From: Neovahlkampfia damariscottae
Taxonomy: Eukaryota; Heterolobosea; Selenaionea; Neovahlkampfiida; Neovahlkampfiidae
Direction: 5' to 3'
Assembly (NCBI GenBank): GCA_016618085.1
Contig: JABLTG010000111.1
Location: 1 to 64,000 of the forward strand
DNA: 64,000 nt
The notes beneath the pieces are model-generated. The model saw only the letters and a list, made by a program, of their open reading frames with translations. It was not told the origin of the DNA and did not search any database. A program made the translations under genes and the position numbers. Below, piece after piece: positions 61,795-64,000 of this stretch. The first letter of the stretch is position 1. Every line of letters begins with the position of its first letter.

Positions 61795-62164
61795 ATGTCG
61801 ATGTCCTCGCTCACTGATGCTTTGGAACTGGAAAAATCGGTTGAGGATAGTTTAAAAAATCTTCAAGGAGTCACCGGTTTAGGGGTATTAGACCCAAATG
61901 GAAGCATATTGAGCGTAAGATCAAAAAAAAATTAAAAAAAAAAAAGAAAGCAGGTTCGTTTGATAAAAAACCAGAACTATTAGAAGAAATTTTTCAAATG
62001 CTAAAAGATGTAAGAGGTTTAGTAAAAAAAGAAAAAGTTGAAAATATCACTGGTTTGTCTTTAATTTCAATTAAAAAAATTTTTAAGTAAATTTCGATAC
62101 TTATGAATATATAATCTGTTTTAATGAGAACAAAATTTATGTTGTATTAAAAAATAAAGAATAA
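61795..62164 (+). CDS. Roadblock-fold Ragulator subunit, LAMTOR4/5-like
   Basis: Exon 61795-61914 (MSMSSLTDALELEKSVEDSL, VTGLGVLDPNGSIL), a middle exon ending at 62052 (SFDKKPELLEEIFQMLKDV) and a last exon 62088-62164 (NFDTYEYIICFNENKIYVVL) total about 107 aa. Order, size and the closing Y-V-V-L strand fit LAMTOR4/5, small roadblock proteins that anchor mTORC1 signalling at lysosomes. The first junction is uneven: a GTAAG donor at 61915 and AG acceptors at 61950 or 61953 leave the frame off by one. A GC-type donor two bases earlier would fix it. The last splice (35 nt) is clean. Confidence 0.5.
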
Positions 62165-62171
62165 AATTTAT

Positions 62172-62517
62172 TTAAAAATTTTGAGTTGGATTTGCTTTCC
62201 AGGCCTCAAATTCATTTTCTAATTCTCTCGTTTGTTTATAGATTTGATCAAATTTTTGTTTTTTTAATTTCAATTCATGTTGTTTTTCCTTGATCAAAGT
62301 TTTATAATCTTTTGGAAAATAAACTGAAGACTCACGAACAAAACAAATCTAAAAAATAAATTTCAATAAAAAATTAACTTTCTCTTTTGAATTCATCAAT
62401 TCATCAATTAATATCTCCAATTCTTTAACCTTTAAAATTCAATTTTTTTTTTTTTACTTGTTTGTTTTGTGTGAATACTTCTGTTTGCAAATCGGGTAGT
62501 TTTAAAAATTTCTCCAT
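62172..62517 (-). CDS. Small coiled-coil protein, 95 aa
   Basis: Three exons (62517-62458, 62429-62379, 62348-62172) with 28- and 30-nt introns sum to 96 codons. MEKFLKLPDLQTEVFTQNKQ, VKELEILIDELMNSKEK and then a long Lys/Glu helix (KQHELKLKKQKFDQIYKQT) ending ENEFEAWKANP. It has no membrane segment or Cys cluster. It may be a subunit of a small coiled-coil complex. It is missed by ORF finding. An ATTGG lies 5 nt before its ATG, and the divergent SAC gene starts 65 nt away. Confidence 0.58.
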
Positions 62518-62521
62518 TTTT

Positions 62522-62545
62522 ATTGGATCAAAAAAATCCACCAAT
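62522..62545. promoter_or_regulatory. ATTGG and CCAAT pair in a 64-nt divergent gap
   Basis: ATTGG (62522) is next to the leftward coiled-coil gene start and CCAAT (62541) is 37 nt before the rightward SAC-domain gene, so each gene has its own copy in the gap. Confidence 0.5.
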
Positions 62546-62581
62546 AAAACTTCATATAAATTTACCCTTTCTCTAACGGCC

Positions 62582-64000
62582 ATGAACAACAGTTTACTGG
62601 GTAGTTTTGAAGAAATAGAACTATATGAGTCTTATCAAAAGTTCATATTGGCACCAAAAATCAAAGTACCAAATCGTCATCGAGTACAAAAAACTCAGTC
62701 AAACTATGAGCATTTATTAATTATTGACAGGTAAATAAACAAAATCAGTTTTGACTATTTCTTCAGACATAGTCAAAAAATGGAACAACTTAAAGGTTCA
62801 AACTTTTTTTTTAATTCTCAAAAAAAAAATAGTTGAAGAAGAGAAAGCATATTCTTTATTTAAGACTATGAAATCAATGACAAGAATTTATGGTCTTTTA
62901 GGTGTCGTTGAACTTTTAGCAGGTTCTTATCTTGTAGTTGTACTAGAACGTGAATTTGTAGGTTTTCTTCATCACCACAAAAGTAAGAAAAAAAAAAAAA
63001 AAATTCAAACTTGAAAGTATATCTTTTGAAGAAAATACAACTGATTCCTTTTACACTTTCAAAATTCCAAAAGCTTAGTAACCTCAAAAAAAGTCGTGAA
63101 ATTTCCTACATTGAAATGATTCATCAAGTTTATGTGTTGGAAAAAAGTTTTTATTTTTCATACACTTTTGATTTGACAAGATCTATTCAAGACCAACGTA
63201 ATGGATTTGATATTGAAAAAACATGTGAAGAATTCTTTTATAACAAAAATTTATCAACTCAAATTCTAAAATTTCCAGGATATGCTCTTCCAATGATTAG
63301 AGGTTATGTTGAAATTGTTAAAACTCAAGTGAACAAGAAAATTGTTTATTATGGAGTTATTTCAAGAGTTGGTTGTAAAAGAGTTGGTACAAGATATAAT
63401 TGTAGGGGTGCTGATTTAGAAGGAAATGTTGCAAATTATACAGAAACTGAACAATTCTTAACTTGTAAGTGTTTTTTTGTTGTTTGAAACTTATTTGAAA
63501 AGATGAAGGAAAATTATGTTCGTTTGTTGAAATTAGAGGATCTATTCCACTCCTTTGGACTCAATTTCCTGATTTACGTTATACACCAGAAATTAAATTT
63601 TCTGATAAAGATCCAAAGAAACACGTAAGTTCAATTCCTTTGGTGGAACTAATTTTTTTTTTGTAGAGAGAAGCTTTCATCAAACATTTCACAAAACTAA
63701 TCAAAAGAAGAGGAAAAACAACAGTTGTCAATCTCACAAAAGAGTCATCTCATGAACAAGTCATCACAGAAACATTTGGAAGATTCTTGGAAAAAACAAA
63801 ATTTACACCTGAAATTAAATACGTCTATTTCAATTTCCATCATGAAACAAAAGGTTTAAACATGGATAAAACAAATATTTTATTAGATAGATTAAAAGAC
63901 ACAATGGTTGAAATGAAATATTATTGTGAAGATATCACAGAAAAATCCAAAAGACGTTCAATCAATGATCCAATTGTCAAGATTTTTCCAAATGAAATTA
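62582..64000 (+). CDS. SAC-domain phosphoinositide phosphatase (SAC1-like), 5' part
   Basis: Exons 62582-62730, 62767-62795, 62833-62982, 63018-63464, 63503-63624 and 63667 onward run off the window. The rebuilt 410 aa include YGLLGVVELLAGSYLVVVLE, FYFSYTFDLTRSIQ, FVEIRGSIPLLWTQFPDLRY and KRRGKTTVVNLTKESS, the N-terminal and catalytic-domain start of SAC1 proteins. These remove 4-phosphate from PI4P at the ER/Golgi. The C-x5-R-T active site lies beyond the edge, so activity cannot be judged. Exon 2 is only 29 nt. Confidence 0.9.

Noticed and set aside
1-64000. Bacterial contamination of parts of the window
   Set aside because: Spliceosomal introns, eukaryotic tRNAs with internal promoters and uniform composition run throughout. 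The bacterial-looking genes sit between intron-bearing ones.
1-64000. rRNA genes, CRISPR arrays, LTR elements
   Set aside because: None seen in the full read on either strand.

Overview
The window is nuclear DNA of a unicellular eukaryote. It is AT-rich and gene-dense, with about 40 protein genes in 64 kb. The genes include MCM6, importin-7, the exosome subunit RRP4, Sec61-beta, a heterotrimeric G-alpha, SNAREs, F-box and SET/MYND proteins. They are interrupted by tiny GT-AG introns, mostly 25-48 nt. A hybrid histidine kinase, a 7TM-RGS receptor, DUF4116 repeats and degraded PD-(D/E)XK and pogo-type transposases suggest a free-living protist with a conventional mitochondrion (YqeH/NOA1 GTPase, PPR protein). 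Something near Heterolobosea is my guess. It rests on gene content only and is weak.

Layout. 1-0.6 kb: the C-terminus of a TnpB/Fanzor-like nuclease cut by the window edge, then a zinc-finger gene fragment. 0.6-14.7 kb: ENPP phosphodiesterase, RGS protein, MFS transporter, NOA1 GTPase, G-alpha, an unknown protein, a broken 7TM-RGS receptor, an LRAT-like/SAM membrane protein and an R-SNARE. 14.9-19.5 kb: DUF4116-LRR protein, GNAT acetyltransferase, WDR70. 19.6-25.4 kb: an accessory stretch with decayed transposases, hairpins, gene fragments and two identical tRNA-Thr genes, and with a UFM1 protease and a small membrane protein inside it. 25.5-34 kb: F-box/WD protein with a CaaX end, SMYD, WD40 protein with a CaaX end, hybrid histidine kinase, RRP4. 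34-36.3 kb: a broken ATPase-like gene and relict sequence. 36.3-46.2 kb: MCM6, PPR, TRIC channel, secreted peptide, GNAT, cytochrome P450, tRNA-Leu, SET protein. 47-57.6 kb: a 1177-aa surface protein with cadherin-like repeats and a vWA domain, PUB protein, importin-7, alkaline ceramidase, a hydrolase without its nucleophile, Sec61-beta. 57.9-61.4 kb: a 2OG oxygenase and a tandem array of four secreted Cys-rich paralogues. 61.4-64 kb: TAF10-like, LAMTOR4-like and coiled-coil genes and the start of a SAC1 phosphatase.

Two genome-wide regularities matter most. First, nearly every gene start has a CCAAT or ATTGG pentamer within about 5-75 nt upstream of the ATG, and several divergent genes share one element. 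Second, because introns are so short and numerous, simple ORF calling splits most genes and misses some entirely (Sec61-beta, the 135-aa membrane protein, one GNAT, the LAMTOR4-like gene and the small coiled-coil gene). I rebuilt exon structures by hand. For nearly all genes the exon lengths sum to whole codons and the domains read through.
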